Positions 25,920-35,294 of a stretch of DNA of 64,000 nucleotides are shown here, one piece after another. Below the pieces are notes generated by a model. That model worked only from the letters and a program-made list of their open reading frames with translations. It did not search any database and was not told where the DNA came from. Position numbers and translations under genes: made by a program. Each line of letters begins with the position of its first letter. Position 1 is the first letter of the stretch. Source of the DNA: Pseudomonas sp. MM223 (lineage in GTDB: Bacteria; Pseudomonadota; Gammaproteobacteria; Pseudomonadales; Pseudomonadaceae). Location of the stretch: the NCBI GenBank assembly GCA_947090765.1, contig OX352322.1, forward strand, positions 4,571,501 through 4,635,500, given 5' to 3'.

Positions 25920-27971
25920 CTACAGGGTCTTGAGCACAGTCACTGAAATGGCGTCGGAAATCTCGCCAAACGACACCACGTCCAGCTCCCGATAACGACC
26001 CTCGATCAGCTTCTTGATATAGCGCCGCACATCCACCGAGGCCAGGATGACCATGTCTTTCTGAGGGATGTGCAGGCTGTCGAGCCCGACTGCCAGCCGG
26101 TCCATAAGGTCTTCGCTGGCAGAGGGCTCCAGGTTGAGGAAGCTTCCGCCAGAGGTGTGGCGGATGCCCTTGCGCACCACGTCCTCGAACTCCGGCGAAA
26201 GCAGCAACACGCGCAGGTCATTGCCGTTGGCAAATTTGTTACTGATGTAGCGCGCCAGGCCGCCGCGCACATGCTCGACCAAGACAATCACGTCTTTCTC
26301 GCGGGAGCTCCAGTGAGCAAGCGTTTCTAGAATCAGTTTCATGTTGCGTACCGAGATGCGCTCGGCGACCAGGCGCTGCAGGAGCTCGGCGATTTTCTGC
26401 ACCGGGGCATGGCGATAGACTTCTTTGACCAGGTCTGGGTAGCGCGCCTCCATCTCGTCGAGCAGGACCTTGCTCTCCTGCACGCCGAAAAACTCCGAAA
26501 TATTGCGAGCCAGCAGGGTTACCAGGCAGCGATAGAGTTCGTCATGTGCCGTACGCAACTGATGCCCCAGGCCCTGCAGTTTTTCGCGCTCGGTGCTGCG
26601 CACCCATACGCTGGCTTGCTTGTTGCTGTCGACGCCCCTGGTCAGGTCCAGGCCGAGATGCTCAAGCTCTGGCTTGTAATCGACTACACGTAGCAGGTCG
26701 AAGTGGATATCGAACTGGTCTGCACGAACCTCGTTGATCAACACCGCGACTTGCCCCGACGGCAGTGAGTCGGCACCGCGCAATTGGGGCTCGGGGATCC
26801 GGATACCGTAATCGATGAAGAACTGGCTACGAAAACGCTCACATAATCGAGCCTCGCGCAGCGCGTCGACGCGTGCACTTGGCACCAGCAGCATCAAGGC
26901 GACGGTTTCGGTGGCCATGTCTTCCACGTTTTCGATCAGGCCCAGCTCACTTTCGGGCTCGCCCTCTTCCCCTGCGAAAGACGCGACGGAGGTAGTAGCC
27001 GATGTTTTCTTCTCCAGCCGGTAGCGAAAGTAAAGCAATGCCACCAGCGCACTGGCGATGAACAGAAACACCGCAACCGGGAACCCCGGCAGCATCGCCA
27101 CACCGACCGCCAGCAAGGCAGCAATACCCAGCACAAAAGGATGCCCCAGCAGTTGGGTCATCATGTTGCGCCCCAGGTTGGCCTCGTCTCCGTTGACACG
27201 GGTGACGATGAAACCCGCACCGATGGCGATCAACAGCGCGGGAATCTGCGCTACCAGGCCGTCACCGATGGTCAGCAACGTGTAGGTCGACAGCGCCTCG
27301 GACATGTCCATCCCCAGTTGCCCGACACCGATTGCGATCCCCCCCAGAAAGTTGACGAAGATGATGATGATCCCGGCGATCGCATCGCCCTTGATGAACT
27401 TCATGGCGCCATCGAAGGACCCGTACAACTGGCTTTCGCGCTCTAGCGTACTGCGCCGCTCACGCGCCTCCTTGGCATCGATGACGCCGGCCTTGAGATC
27501 ACCATCGATACTCATTTGCTTACCCGGCATGCCATCGAGTGAGAACCGCGCCGCCACTTCCGCCACGCGTTCGGAACCTTTGGTAATGACGATGAACTGC
27601 ACGATGGTGACGATCGCGAAGATCACGAAGCCCACCACCAGGCTGTCGCCAATCACAAACTCACCGAAAGACGCGATGATCTCACCGGCATCGGCCTGCA
27701 CCAGGATCAGCCGACTGGTACTGATCGATAGCGCCAGACGGAACAACGTAGTAATCAACAACAGCGCGGGAAAGGTGGAAAAACTCAGGATCCGCTCGAT
27801 GTAGAACGAGCCCATGAACACGAGGATGGCAATGACGATGTTCAGGCCGATCAAAAAATCCACCAGCGGCGTCGGCAATGGAATGATCAGCATGGCAATG
27901 ATCATCACCATCAGGGCCAGGATCAGCAGCTCGGGTCGAGAAATGACATTGCGCAGGAATTTATCGAGCAT
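25920..27971 (-). CDS. invA: T3SS major export gate protein InvA (SctV)
   Basis: 683 residues (InvA is 685). The first about 320 residues hold the membrane helices and the conserved FHIPEP-family stretch ([40 protein letters not shown]). The cytoplasmic domain follows, ending [20 protein letters not shown]. It forms the nonameric ring through which substrates pass. All family landmarks are present and the frame is uninterrupted. Confidence 0.97.
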   Translation of the reverse strand: MLDKFLRNVISRPELLILALMVMIIAMLIIPLPTPLVDFLIGLNIVIAILVFMGSFYIERILSFSTFPALLLITTLFRLALSISTSRLILVQADAGEIIASFGEFVIGDSLVVGFVIFAIVTIVQFIVITKGSERVAEVAARFSLDGMPGKQMSIDGDLKAGVIDAKEARERRSTLERESQLYGSFDGAMKFIKGDAIAGIIIIFVNFLGGIAIGVGQLGMDMSEALSTYTLLTIGDGLVAQIPALLIAIGAGFIVTRVNGDEANLGRNMMTQLLGHPFVLGIAALLAVGVAMLPGFPVAVFLFIASALVALLYFRYRLEKKTSATTSVASFAGEEGEPESELGLIENVEDMATETVALMLLVPSARVDALREARLCERFRSQFFIDYGIRIPEPQLRGADSLPSGQVAVLINEVRADQFDIHFDLLRVVDYKPELEHLGLDLTRGVDSNKQASVWVRSTEREKLQGLGHQLRTAHDELYRCLVTLLARNISEFFGVQESKVLLDEMEARYPDLVKEVYRHAPVQKIAELLQRLVAERISVRNMKLILETLAHWSSREKDVIVLVEHVRGGLARYISNKFANGNDLRVLLLSPEFEDVVRKGIRHTSGGSFLNLEPSASEDLMDRLAVGLDSLHIPQKDMVILASVDVRRYIKKLIEGRYRELDVVSFGEISDAISVTVLKTL

Positions 27972-27992
27972 GGTAAGTACCGACCTTCAAGA

Positions 27993-29096
27993 TCAGGAGG
28001 CGAAATGAGCCGTCAACGCGGCATGTCGCTCGATGGCTTCATGGGCAAACACCAGGTCGGCCAAGTGCGTGAACTGCACGGCGATGCGCGCCAGTGCCTC
28101 GTCATCGCCAAACAGCTCCAGCGGCAGCGCCAGGCAGGCCAGCCGCAGCAGTTGCAGCAGTTGTGCGCGCTCGTGGTGTTCAACCAACAACAAGCGCGCC
28201 CCAAAGACACCTGACAGCAACGGGTCGAGCTCGTCGGGAAACTGCAACAGCCCCAACAAGAACACCAACCAGTCCGGTTCGCTGGCGTTATGCCGGCAAA
28301 CCAGCTCCTGTACGAGCAGCCCCCGGATGAACACGGCATCAACCGAACGCAGACGCTTGAGGTCACCCAGTTTTTTCAGCAACTGGCCAAACTCGTCGCG
28401 TGAACAACTGGGGTCCTGGGCATCGATGTCAGTCAGCAAGGCAGCCTCGATGAAGTCCAGCACCGGGCCACGGTGCTGATAGCCGTAGATGGCTATCCAG
28501 TCCTCATAGGACTCGACCGGACCGCCTTCGGACTCCAGGAACGCGCGATAGGTGTCACGCAACAAGGCCGCTTGCAACGCCAGCGCCTTGCCAAACATCT
28601 TGGCTTTGAGTGCCGAATTGATACCGGCCTTCAGACGCTTGGGCGGCGACTGAACGAGTACCTGTTGCAGTAGCGTCTCCAGGCGCCGGCGAGTCGCCTC
28701 GGCCATCACTTTTTCCCGCAACAGTTGGCGCAGCACCAGCACCAGATCGCTGTCGTCGGGAAACAGCCCCCGGGCCTGTGCCAGCAGCCATTCGATGCTG
28801 CGCTCGGCAAGCTTGGCCAGCGCCGGTATTTGCCGAGCCTTGGGAACCACATCTTCATCCAGCACCCGCTCGAAGCTTTCTGAAAAGCCTTCGAACTTGT
28901 CGCCGAAATCGCCCCTACGGCGAAACTGCGAACGCAGGGACGCCGCCATCTCATCGCTGTTCTCAACGAATCGCTGGACGCTGGCGGCTGGAGTAGCATC
29001 GTCGTCTGGCGCTTCAACGACCTTCGCCAGGGGCTCGCTGCCCTGATGCGGGCGCAGCATCTGCATGCGCGACGGCACTGTGCCAATACCGGCCAT
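27993..29096 (-). CDS. invE: T3SS gatekeeper InvE/MxiC (SctW)
   Basis: 367 residues (InvE is 372), almost entirely helical. InvE-type proteins hold back effectors until translocators have been secreted. The N-terminal 60 residues are polar and the helical repeats begin near GDFGDKFEGFSESFERVLDE. The segment FIRGLLVQELVCRHNASEPD and the preceding YEDWIAIYGYQHRGPVLDFI are typical of the family. It sits between invG (1 base away) and invA, the canonical order. Confidence 0.9.
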   Translation of the reverse strand: MAGIGTVPSRMQMLRPHQGSEPLAKVVEAPDDDATPAASVQRFVENSDEMAASLRSQFRRRGDFGDKFEGFSESFERVLDEDVVPKARQIPALAKLAERSIEWLLAQARGLFPDDSDLVLVLRQLLREKVMAEATRRRLETLLQQVLVQSPPKRLKAGINSALKAKMFGKALALQAALLRDTYRAFLESEGGPVESYEDWIAIYGYQHRGPVLDFIEAALLTDIDAQDPSCSRDEFGQLLKKLGDLKRLRSVDAVFIRGLLVQELVCRHNASEPDWLVFLLGLLQFPDELDPLLSGVFGARLLLVEHHERAQLLQLLRLACLALPLELFGDDEALARIAVQFTHLADLVFAHEAIERHAALTAHFAS

Positions 29097-29097
29097 A

Positions 29098-30757
29098 TCA
29101 GCGCTCCAGCGCGCGCAGCACCGCGCGGTCGGCCGGCTCAGGGGCCACCTTGTCGATCACCCGCGAATCAATCGGCATAACGCCTGGCTCAAGCAGGCTG
29201 TCGAGCTCTTTGGGTTGAATCAGGAACACCCGCACCGTGTTGGATTCACGGGTCTGCCGGTAACTGAACATCCGCCCCAGATAAGGAATATGCCCCAGCA
29301 CCGGGATACGCTTGATCACCTCTGCACGCTCGTCTCGGGTGAAGCCCCCTACCAGCAGGCTTTTACCCCGCGGCACTCGGGCAACAGTACTGATGCGCGT
29401 TCGGCCTACCGTAGGTAACGTGTCGACCACAGACGACTCGGTGGCCGAGTCGACCACACTGCCGTCCTCGATATTGAGTGCCATCTCGACTTCCCCGGAG
29501 GCTGAAATCCGTGGCAAGACGCTGACCAAGGTGCCGTAAGTGACGTGTTCGAGCTCAACACTGCGCTCACCAATCAGGCGCGCATAGAAGGTACGGTTAT
29601 TGTCGAAAATCGCCGGAACGTTTTCTTGAGTCAGCACGACCGGCCGCGAAACCACCCGCGCGCGGTTGTCGGTTTCCAGCGCCGAAATGGCAGCCATGAA
29701 CGACGTGCTGTCCAGCGTGCTCAGCGAACCGCCGTTGAGCGATACCCCCACCTGCGAGCCGAGCTTGAGCGAACCCTGCCAGTCGACGCCCAACTCATTG
29801 AGATCGTCCTTCTGCAGATCGATAATCCACAGGGAAAGCTCGACATGGCGCTTTGGCTCATCGAGCGCAGCAACCAGGTTCTCGATAAACAGCACCTGCT
29901 CGGGGAGCCCCTTGACCAGCAGGCTATTGGTATCGGGATAAGCCACTACGCGGATACTGCCGGCTGCCGCATCGCGAGCAATGCTCTGCGGCACGATCGT
30001 GTTGGCAGATGCGGGTTCGGAGGCACCCAGCCCCCCCCAATGGAAAGCTGGGCATGCCATCCGCATGCTCTTCTCCGTCCTTGTTGATCGCCGCGTCGAC
30101 ACCACGGTTTTCACCCTTGAGCAGCGCTTCGATAGCCGTCGCAATGCCGGGTACCGTAATGCTTTGGTCGCGCAACTCGTATTTGCGGTCTGCCACGAAG
30201 GTATTGCGCAGATTGATAACGCCAATACGCTGCTGCCCGAGTTGCAAGCCGGCACTTTGGTTGTCCATGAATTGCGCGGCCTGCGCCACCAGGTCGACAT
30301 AGATTGGCGGGCCGGAAATGTAAAAGGTCCGCAGCCCATCGTGGCGCAAGGGGTATCGGGCATCGTGCAAGCCAGAGCTGCGCAGGAAGGCATCCAGCTT
30401 CTGGACCGTGATGGTATTCAACGAGATGACGGCGCTCTTCGCTTCGCTCGCCTCATAGACATACAACGTCTGACCATCGCTGTACCAGATCAGCGCCATT
30501 TGCCGAACAATACGCTCCAGCGTCTGCTGCGGTGCGGCGAGCGAAAAGTCGCCACTGATGGTGCGCCGAGCTGCCGCTTTGCTGAGGATGACCGGCTGCC
30601 CCAAGGACGCTGACAGTGCATCGAAGAACGTGCGCAGGCCCTCCTGACGAGCCACATACCCCTCTTCTGCACGAACAGAGGCAACCGATGAAGCCATAGG
30701 CAATACGCAACACACCACGAGCATGACCGCTCGCGGACAAACACTTTTAAACTTCAT
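29098..30757 (-). pseudogene. invG: T3SS outer-membrane secretin InvG (SctC), frameshifted in a G8 run
   Basis: Frame one starts at the ATG at 30757 with a Sec signal peptide (MKFKSVCPRAVMLVVCCVLP...) and the N0/N1 domains, and reads to about codon 243. The secretin core (NTIVPQSIARDAAAGSIRVV ... PTVGRTRISTVARVPRGKSL ... GHIPYLGRMFSYRQTRESNT) continues in a different frame to 29098. The frames join at a run of eight C on the plus strand (30031-30038), eight G in the gene. Seven G would give an open 552-codon gene (InvG is 562 aa). As written, the product lacks the outer-membrane barrel, so needle assembly should fail. Homopolymer miscall or slippage are the alternatives. Confidence 0.9.
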
Positions 30758-30761
30758 GCGT

Positions 30762-31532
30762 TCATTCGCTCGGCAGGCCGGTAATATCGATCAAACTGCT
30801 CGGCGCAATACCGACCAGCTCTCGAATCTCTTTGGAAAAATGCGAGGAAGAGGCGTAACCAAACTCCAAGGCAATGTCTGTCAGGGAGGCCGCGCCTTCA
30901 GCCATGCTCAATAGCGCGCGTGCCGTACGCCACCCGCGCAACTCGGACTTGGCTGTACCACCCAGCGCTTGACGGCAAAGCCTTCTGAAGTGAGACACCG
31001 AGACGCCATAGCGGCCAGCAAGGTCTTGGAGCTTTTCACCGCCCGAACCTTGCGCCAACAGAAAACCGAGCAACTGATAACGCTCACTGCTGCGCAAATG
31101 ACGGGCAAAAGCTTGATAGGCAGCACCACCCTGCAGCGCAAGGGAGAGATACCAGGACTCCAGCGCTGGCGCCGCTCGCACTTGGCCACGACCTTCGTTC
31201 AGCACGGCCCAGGGCTCGCTTCGAGCAGGTCGCACCTCAGGCACGCCCCCCTGATCGATAAACAGCTGCAACTTGAAAAGATTCATTTGCGATAGAGGCA
31301 GCACCCAAGCACTTCCACTGAGCACTTGCAACCCCGGACGTAAAACCAGCAAGCCCTGCCACCCTGGCGCCAGGCACAAGAAAGCTGAACGTTCGCGATG
31401 CGCCAGACACAAAACATCACAGCCATTGCTAATACGAATAACTTGCTCACCCGATTTCACAAGAGAGCACCAATCCCTCAGGGTTAAAATCGAGTCTGGT
31501 TTTTCGCCCACCCCCACTTCAGCCACCATCAT
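30762..31532 (-). CDS. invF: AraC-family activator InvF-like
   Basis: About 256 residues from the ATG pair at 31532/31529; the exact start is uncertain because the frame is open further upstream. The C-terminal 100 residues hold two AraC helix-turn-helix motifs (EKLQDLAGRYGVSVSHFRRL and LTDIALEFGYASSSHFSKEI). It lies 4 bases before invG, as in Salmonella. There InvF with SicA activates sic/sip and effector genes; the same pairing is expected here since sicA is present. The class is certain and the InvF identity rests on position. Confidence 0.88.
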   Translation of the reverse strand: MMVAEVGVGEKPDSILTLRDWCSLVKSGEQVIRISNGCDVLCLAHRERSAFLCLAPGWQGLLVLRPGLQVLSGSAWVLPLSQMNLFKLQLFIDQGGVPEVRPARSEPWAVLNEGRGQVRAAPALESWYLSLALQGGAAYQAFARHLRSSERYQLLGFLLAQGSGGEKLQDLAGRYGVSVSHFRRLCRQALGGTAKSELRGWRTARALLSMAEGAASLTDIALEFGYASSSHFSKEIRELVGIAPSSLIDITGLPSE

Positions 31533-31652
31533 CTCAATCACCCGGAATAGATTCTCAGCCACTATGCTGAAGACCCACCGAACGATCTTGATGAGAAACT
31601 GATGACAACTGCCAATATGGCCTGCACCGTGACCAAGCTCAGCACAAAACCC

Positions 31653-31678
31653 GCCACCGCTTGTACGCAAGCAGTGGC
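31653..31678 (-). terminator. Hairpin between the LysR gene and invF
   Basis: GCCACCGCTTG / CAAGCAGTGGC inverted repeat (one mismatch) with a short loop, about 35 bases after the LysR stop and upstream of invF on the minus strand. It is followed by GGGTTTTG, a short T run. It may end LysR transcription and insulate the T3SS operon; evidence is modest. Confidence 0.4.
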
Positions 31679-31711
31679 TGTCCTAGTGGATATCAGACGG
31701 GAAGGCTTAAA

Positions 31712-32689
31712 CTATCTATTACATGACGGTTGGAGCAGCCCAAACGCTTCTAGTATCCAATCGCGAACACGAGTACAAGCATCATCGCCTTTCTTCTCCT
31801 CCCTGAAAGTCAAAAAATGCTGACTGCCCTTGTGCGTCAACTCCTGCTCAACGGGCCTGACGAGCAAGCCCTGCTGAACCAGTGGGTCTACCAAGTAATG
31901 CCAGCCCAAGGCGACACCCTGACCCGCTACCGCCAATTGGACCAGCGAGCCGTAATCGTTGGAGTGGTAGAACTGTGCACCCTTCGCCACCCGCGCGTTC
32001 AGGTCGATATGGTGATACTCGAACCAAACATACCAGTCTACATGCTCTGCGATCTGAGACCTCCCAAAGGGACTGAGGTTGAGCAATGGTTGCTGACTCA
32101 TAACCTCTAAATCTGTCAGGTCAGGATTTTGCTCAAGATATTCAGGGCTGCATATTGGATAAATTACGTCACAAACAAGGGGGTAGCTGCTGTAACCCTC
32201 TCGTATTTTTGAGAGCTTATTAACAAATATGTCAGGCTCAACGCCTGGTTCCATCGTCAAAAAATTTTGCGTCACCACCGTATTAAGATCAATATCAGGG
32301 TTAGCTGCCAGGAAGCTGGGAAGACGAGGTGTAAGCCATAAGCCCGAAAAGGCAGGCGTGCAACAAATAGTAACAACACGTTTACCGCTAGTTTGCCTGC
32401 GAATACGACTTGACGCCTGAGAGATGTTACTCAGCGACAATTGGACAGCATCAAAAAAGGCCGCACCTGCCGAAGTCAACTCCACCGCCCGCCCGTGCCT
32501 TATGAACAACTGCGCGTTTAAGAAGTTCTCAAGCTCGCGAACCTGGCGACTGACAGCAGCCTGGGTAACACACAGCGACTCTGCAGCACGCGTAAAATTC
32601 AAATACTTCGCCGCCGCTACAAATGCTTTCATAGCGCGCAATGATGGCATGTGAATCAGGGACAAATCGGGTTCCGTATGCTTTACCAT
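31712..32689 (-). CDS. LysR-family regulator (GcvA-like)
   Basis: About 325 residues from the ATG at 32689; a start at 32650 (MPSLRAMKAFVAAAKYLNFT) fits the usual family beginning. The N-terminal winged helix (FTRAAESLCVTQAAVSRQVR) and the C-terminal periplasmic-binding-like domain are complete. The GcvA-like subgroup includes regulators of amino-acid catabolism and beta-lactamase. The base composition is lower in GC than the backbone. It lies at the right border of the T3SS block and downstream, in the same direction, of a DapA-family lyase it may regulate. Confidence 0.82.
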   Translation of the reverse strand: MVKHTEPDLSLIHMPSLRAMKAFVAAAKYLNFTRAAESLCVTQAAVSRQVRELENFLNAQLFIRHGRAVELTSAGAAFFDAVQLSLSNISQASSRIRRQTSGKRVVTICCTPAFSGLWLTPRLPSFLAANPDIDLNTVVTQNFLTMEPGVEPDIFVNKLSKIREGYSSYPLVCDVIYPICSPEYLEQNPDLTDLEVMSQQPLLNLSPFGRSQIAEHVDWYVWFEYHHIDLNARVAKGAQFYHSNDYGSLVQLAVAGQGVALGWHYLVDPLVQQGLLVRPVEQELTHKGSQHFLTFREEKKGDDACTRVRDWILEAFGLLQPSCNR

Positions 32690-32870
32690 TCGCCTGCACC
32701 ATTTATCAAACAAAAATACGACATTTGCATCACGGTAGCCTTGATCAAGCCTAACCCCTCGCCCTCTATTTTTCGTGTTTCGCCACACGGCTATCCGAGC
32801 AAATACTCAACACGCTTCATACCGATTTCGTTACCCCTGCATCGGCGCTAATTCTGATCCCAGAATACTG

Positions 32871-32898
32871 AAAAAGGGCCTTCATGGAGGCCCTTTTT
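32871..32898 (-). terminator. Intrinsic terminator between the DapA-family gene and the LysR gene
   Basis: AAAAAGGGCC / GGCCCTTTTT stem with an intervening TTCATGGA loop. Being flanked by A and T runs it can act in both directions. On the minus strand it ends the transcript of the DapA-family gene. Confidence 0.85.
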
Positions 32899-32923
32899 CA
32901 TCTTATTTGTTGAGCTAAAAATC

Positions 32924-33034
32924 TTACTCGTCTGCTGCACAAAGCGCCTTGTACTTCACGATGATAAACCCAGCATTGCGTGCTGAAGCCCCATCGCCGA
33001 TGGCTACGACGTCTGCCGTAACCCGGCTCTCCAA
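32924..33034 (-). CDS. Possible 36-residue ORF or decayed gene end
   Basis: A minus-strand frame starting with TTG, with GGAG 10 bases upstream, encodes MESRVTADVVAIGDGASARN and 16 more residues ending KALCAADE, just after the DapA-family stop. I do not recognise it. The VVAIGDGAS stretch only vaguely recalls a Rossmann glycine loop, so it might be the fragment of a lost dehydrogenase gene. It could also be noncoding. Confidence 0.25.
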   Translation of the reverse strand: MESRVTADVVAIGDGASARNAGFIIVKYKALCAADE

Positions 33035-33052
33035 TGTTGGCTTCTCCAGCGA

Positions 33053-33946
33053 TCAGGAAGCAGAAGATTCGCGCTCGATCAGCGGAGCCAATGCTTCACG
33101 CAGAGCATCCAACTTGTCTTCGGCCAGGCGGGCAAGCGGACGGCGTGGATTACCTGCGCCGTAACCCATGATTTCAGCACCTGCGTAAACAGACTGGACG
33201 TAGTCACCCTGCCAGATCAGGGACATGACGGGAGCCAACGACTTCCAGATCTCTTGCACATCATTCCACTTGCGTTCAGCTGCGGCGTTGACCAGGGCAA
33301 CACAGGTTTTGGGTGCCATGTTGGCCCCACCCCAGATCAGCCCTGCAGCACCCGCGAACAGCGCGTAAGGTACCAGCGGATCGGCACCATTCATGGTCGG
33401 CAGGCCGGTGCGCACCAGGGAACCTTGAGCTGCAAGATCACCGCTGCTGTCCTTCACCGAAACGAAGTTCGGGATTTCGCTCAGTTGCTTGAACAGTGAT
33501 GGAGTGACCTCAACGCCTACCGCCTGTGGAACGTTGTAGCCAATGATCGGCAGGCCGGCTTCGGAGACTGTGGAGTAGAAGTCGATGATGCCCTGGTCAT
33601 CGGTTGGGCCTTCAAAGAAAGGTGGAAGCACCATGACGCCGTCGGCGCCACAATCCTTCGCATGACGGGTACGCTCGACAACTTCGTCAGCCAGCAAGGC
33701 GGAGGTCTGAGCAATGATGCGAGCACGACCGTTGATGACTTTGGAGCCGAAAGCGACCAGCTCCTTGGACTCATCCTTACTCAGATACACGTGCATTCCG
33801 GTTCCGGAGCTCAGCACAAAGCCATGAACACCAGCCGCGATGTAACGCTCAAGGAGCTGTTCAAATCGCGCGTAGTCGATTTTGCCCAGGGCATCGAACG
33901 GTGTGGTGATGGCAAGGTTAACACCGGAAAACTTGAATGCAGACAT
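33053..33946 (-). CDS. DapA/NanA-family class I lyase or synthase
   Basis: 297-residue TIM-barrel protein. The Schiff-base lysine is K165 in FVSVKDSSGD, and the assisting tyrosine is Y137 in IIGYNVPQ. The DapA TT pair is replaced by SSGTGMH (46-52), so true dihydrodipicolinate synthesis is unlikely. Relatives act as aldolases or dehydratases on keto-acids such as KDG, hydroxyproline-derived intermediates or sialic acid. A TTGTATACA site lies upstream at 34036. Substrate unknown. Confidence 0.8.
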   Translation of the reverse strand: MSAFKFSGVNLAITTPFDALGKIDYARFEQLLERYIAAGVHGFVLSSGTGMHVYLSKDESKELVAFGSKVINGRARIIAQTSALLADEVVERTRHAKDCGADGVMVLPPFFEGPTDDQGIIDFYSTVSEAGLPIIGYNVPQAVGVEVTPSLFKQLSEIPNFVSVKDSSGDLAAQGSLVRTGLPTMNGADPLVPYALFAGAAGLIWGGANMAPKTCVALVNAAAERKWNDVQEIWKSLAPVMSLIWQGDYVQSVYAGAEIMGYGAGNPRRPLARLAEDKLDALREALAPLIERESSAS

Positions 33947-34035
33947 CGTGAAACCCCTTATTGTTCTCAGCTGGTCGGCCCAGCCAAACCATCGAGCGGT
34001 GGATGCTCCAAGAAAAGGGTACGGATGAACTCAAT

Positions 34036-34044
34036 TTGTATACA
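34036..34044. promoter_or_regulatory. TTGTATACA palindrome upstream of the DapA-family gene
   Basis: Contains the perfect 8-base palindrome TGTATACA, about 90 bases upstream of the lyase start. GntR/FCD-type repressors often use TTGTNNACAA-like operators. The same nonamer occurs upstream of the FAD oxidoreductase at 41084. The site is seen; its binding protein is unknown. Confidence 0.35.
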
Positions 34045-34161
34045 GCAACATTTCCGGAGACGACTTGATGAGAAATTGTAATGCGGCTGGCGGCCCTCGC
34101 AGAGGCGATGGCCCTGTGGACCACGCGCCCGCAACAGCGAGAACGCCAACGACTCAGCCGA

Positions 34162-35139
34162 TCAAAACCGCTCGGCCGGGTCTGTGGTCATGAGCATCTG
34201 CTGGAACCGCTCCAGGAATATCGACTCTGCCTGGGTCAGTTTCTGTTCGCGGTTCCAAAGCAAATAGATATTCACATCGATCACCCCGTCCCACGGCGGC
34301 AAACGCCACAGCTCGTTGGCCTGCACATCCGCTGCCACAATGTGCTCCGGCAGGCAGCCAATACCATAGCCAGCCCCCACCAGACGCAAGATTTCATCCA
34401 GGCTCGGCGACGACGCGACAATGCGCCCGGTAAAGCCCTGCTGATCACGAAACACTGTGAGCGGCGACAGGTTGCCGCCCATCTGGTCACTGGTAAAGCT
34501 CACGAAGTTCTCGCCCTGAAGGTCCGCCACGGTCAGGTTCTTGCGACCAAAAAAACGATGGCGCTTACCACAGAAAAACGCATAGCGCTGTTCGAGCAGC
34601 ACCCGCTGCTCCAGCCTTGGCTGGGGCGTGCGGCACAGGCTAAGGCCAAACGATGCAGTCTTTTGCAACAGGCCGCTGACCACATCCGAACTGCGCAGCA
34701 CATCGATTTCCAGCTCTACCTGCGGGTAGTCACTGTGAAACTGTGCCAGGAAGTCATCGTAGGCACGGGACTGGATGCGGCTGATGCTGAGCAGGCGGAT
34801 CTTGCCCGTAACCGTCTCGGCCGGGCTGTCCAGCGCAGGCCCCAGCCGTGAGACCGTGCCGTACAGTTCGGCGGCAATCTGCATCACTTCCTGCCCCGCC
34901 TGCGACAGGGTAATGCGCGGCCCGCGACGCACCACAAGGGCACTGTCCAGCTGCTCCTCCAGGCGCCTTAGCGCCTGGCTGACGGCCGGCTGGCTGAGGT
35001 GCAGGCGTGCCGCCGCCCGGCTGATGCTGCCCTCCTGGCCGATTACCAGAAAGGTGCGCAGCAAGTTCCAGTCGAGGCGATCGTTGAGAAAGCGCTTGGC
35101 TTCGGGGTCTCTCGCTAAAGGCGTAGTGGTCGGCGTCAT
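34162..35139 (-). CDS. LysR-family regulator, divergent from the MFS-aldolase operon
   Basis: 325 residues. The N-terminal LysR helix-turn-helix (ISRAAARLHLSQPAVSQALR at about 38-57) precedes a full effector-binding domain (GKIRLLSISRIQSRAYDDFL ... GCLPEHIV). It is divergently transcribed from the transporter gene at 35295 across 155 AT-rich bases. This is the usual layout for LysR control of a neighbouring catabolic operon. The inducer is unknown. Confidence 0.9.
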   Translation of the reverse strand: MTPTTTPLARDPEAKRFLNDRLDWNLLRTFLVIGQEGSISRAAARLHLSQPAVSQALRRLEEQLDSALVVRRGPRITLSQAGQEVMQIAAELYGTVSRLGPALDSPAETVTGKIRLLSISRIQSRAYDDFLAQFHSDYPQVELEIDVLRSSDVVSGLLQKTASFGLSLCRTPQPRLEQRVLLEQRYAFFCGKRHRFFGRKNLTVADLQGENFVSFTSDQMGGNLSPLTVFRDQQGFTGRIVASSPSLDEILRLVGAGYGIGCLPEHIVAADVQANELWRLPPWDGVIDVNIYLLWNREQKLTQAESIFLERFQQMLMTTDPAERF

Positions 35140-35294
35140 TATTGGCTGGCCTTATACTTGAGTATTTAAATTAGAAGCTTTTCCTAGAATAGGACTTGGC
35201 TCAACATCAAGCAACGCACCGCCAGAGTGCCTTTGTCCTGCCCGTGCAGGGCTCTCCTTCTCCTGCCTATAACAATGACGCCCAGGAGCCTCAG

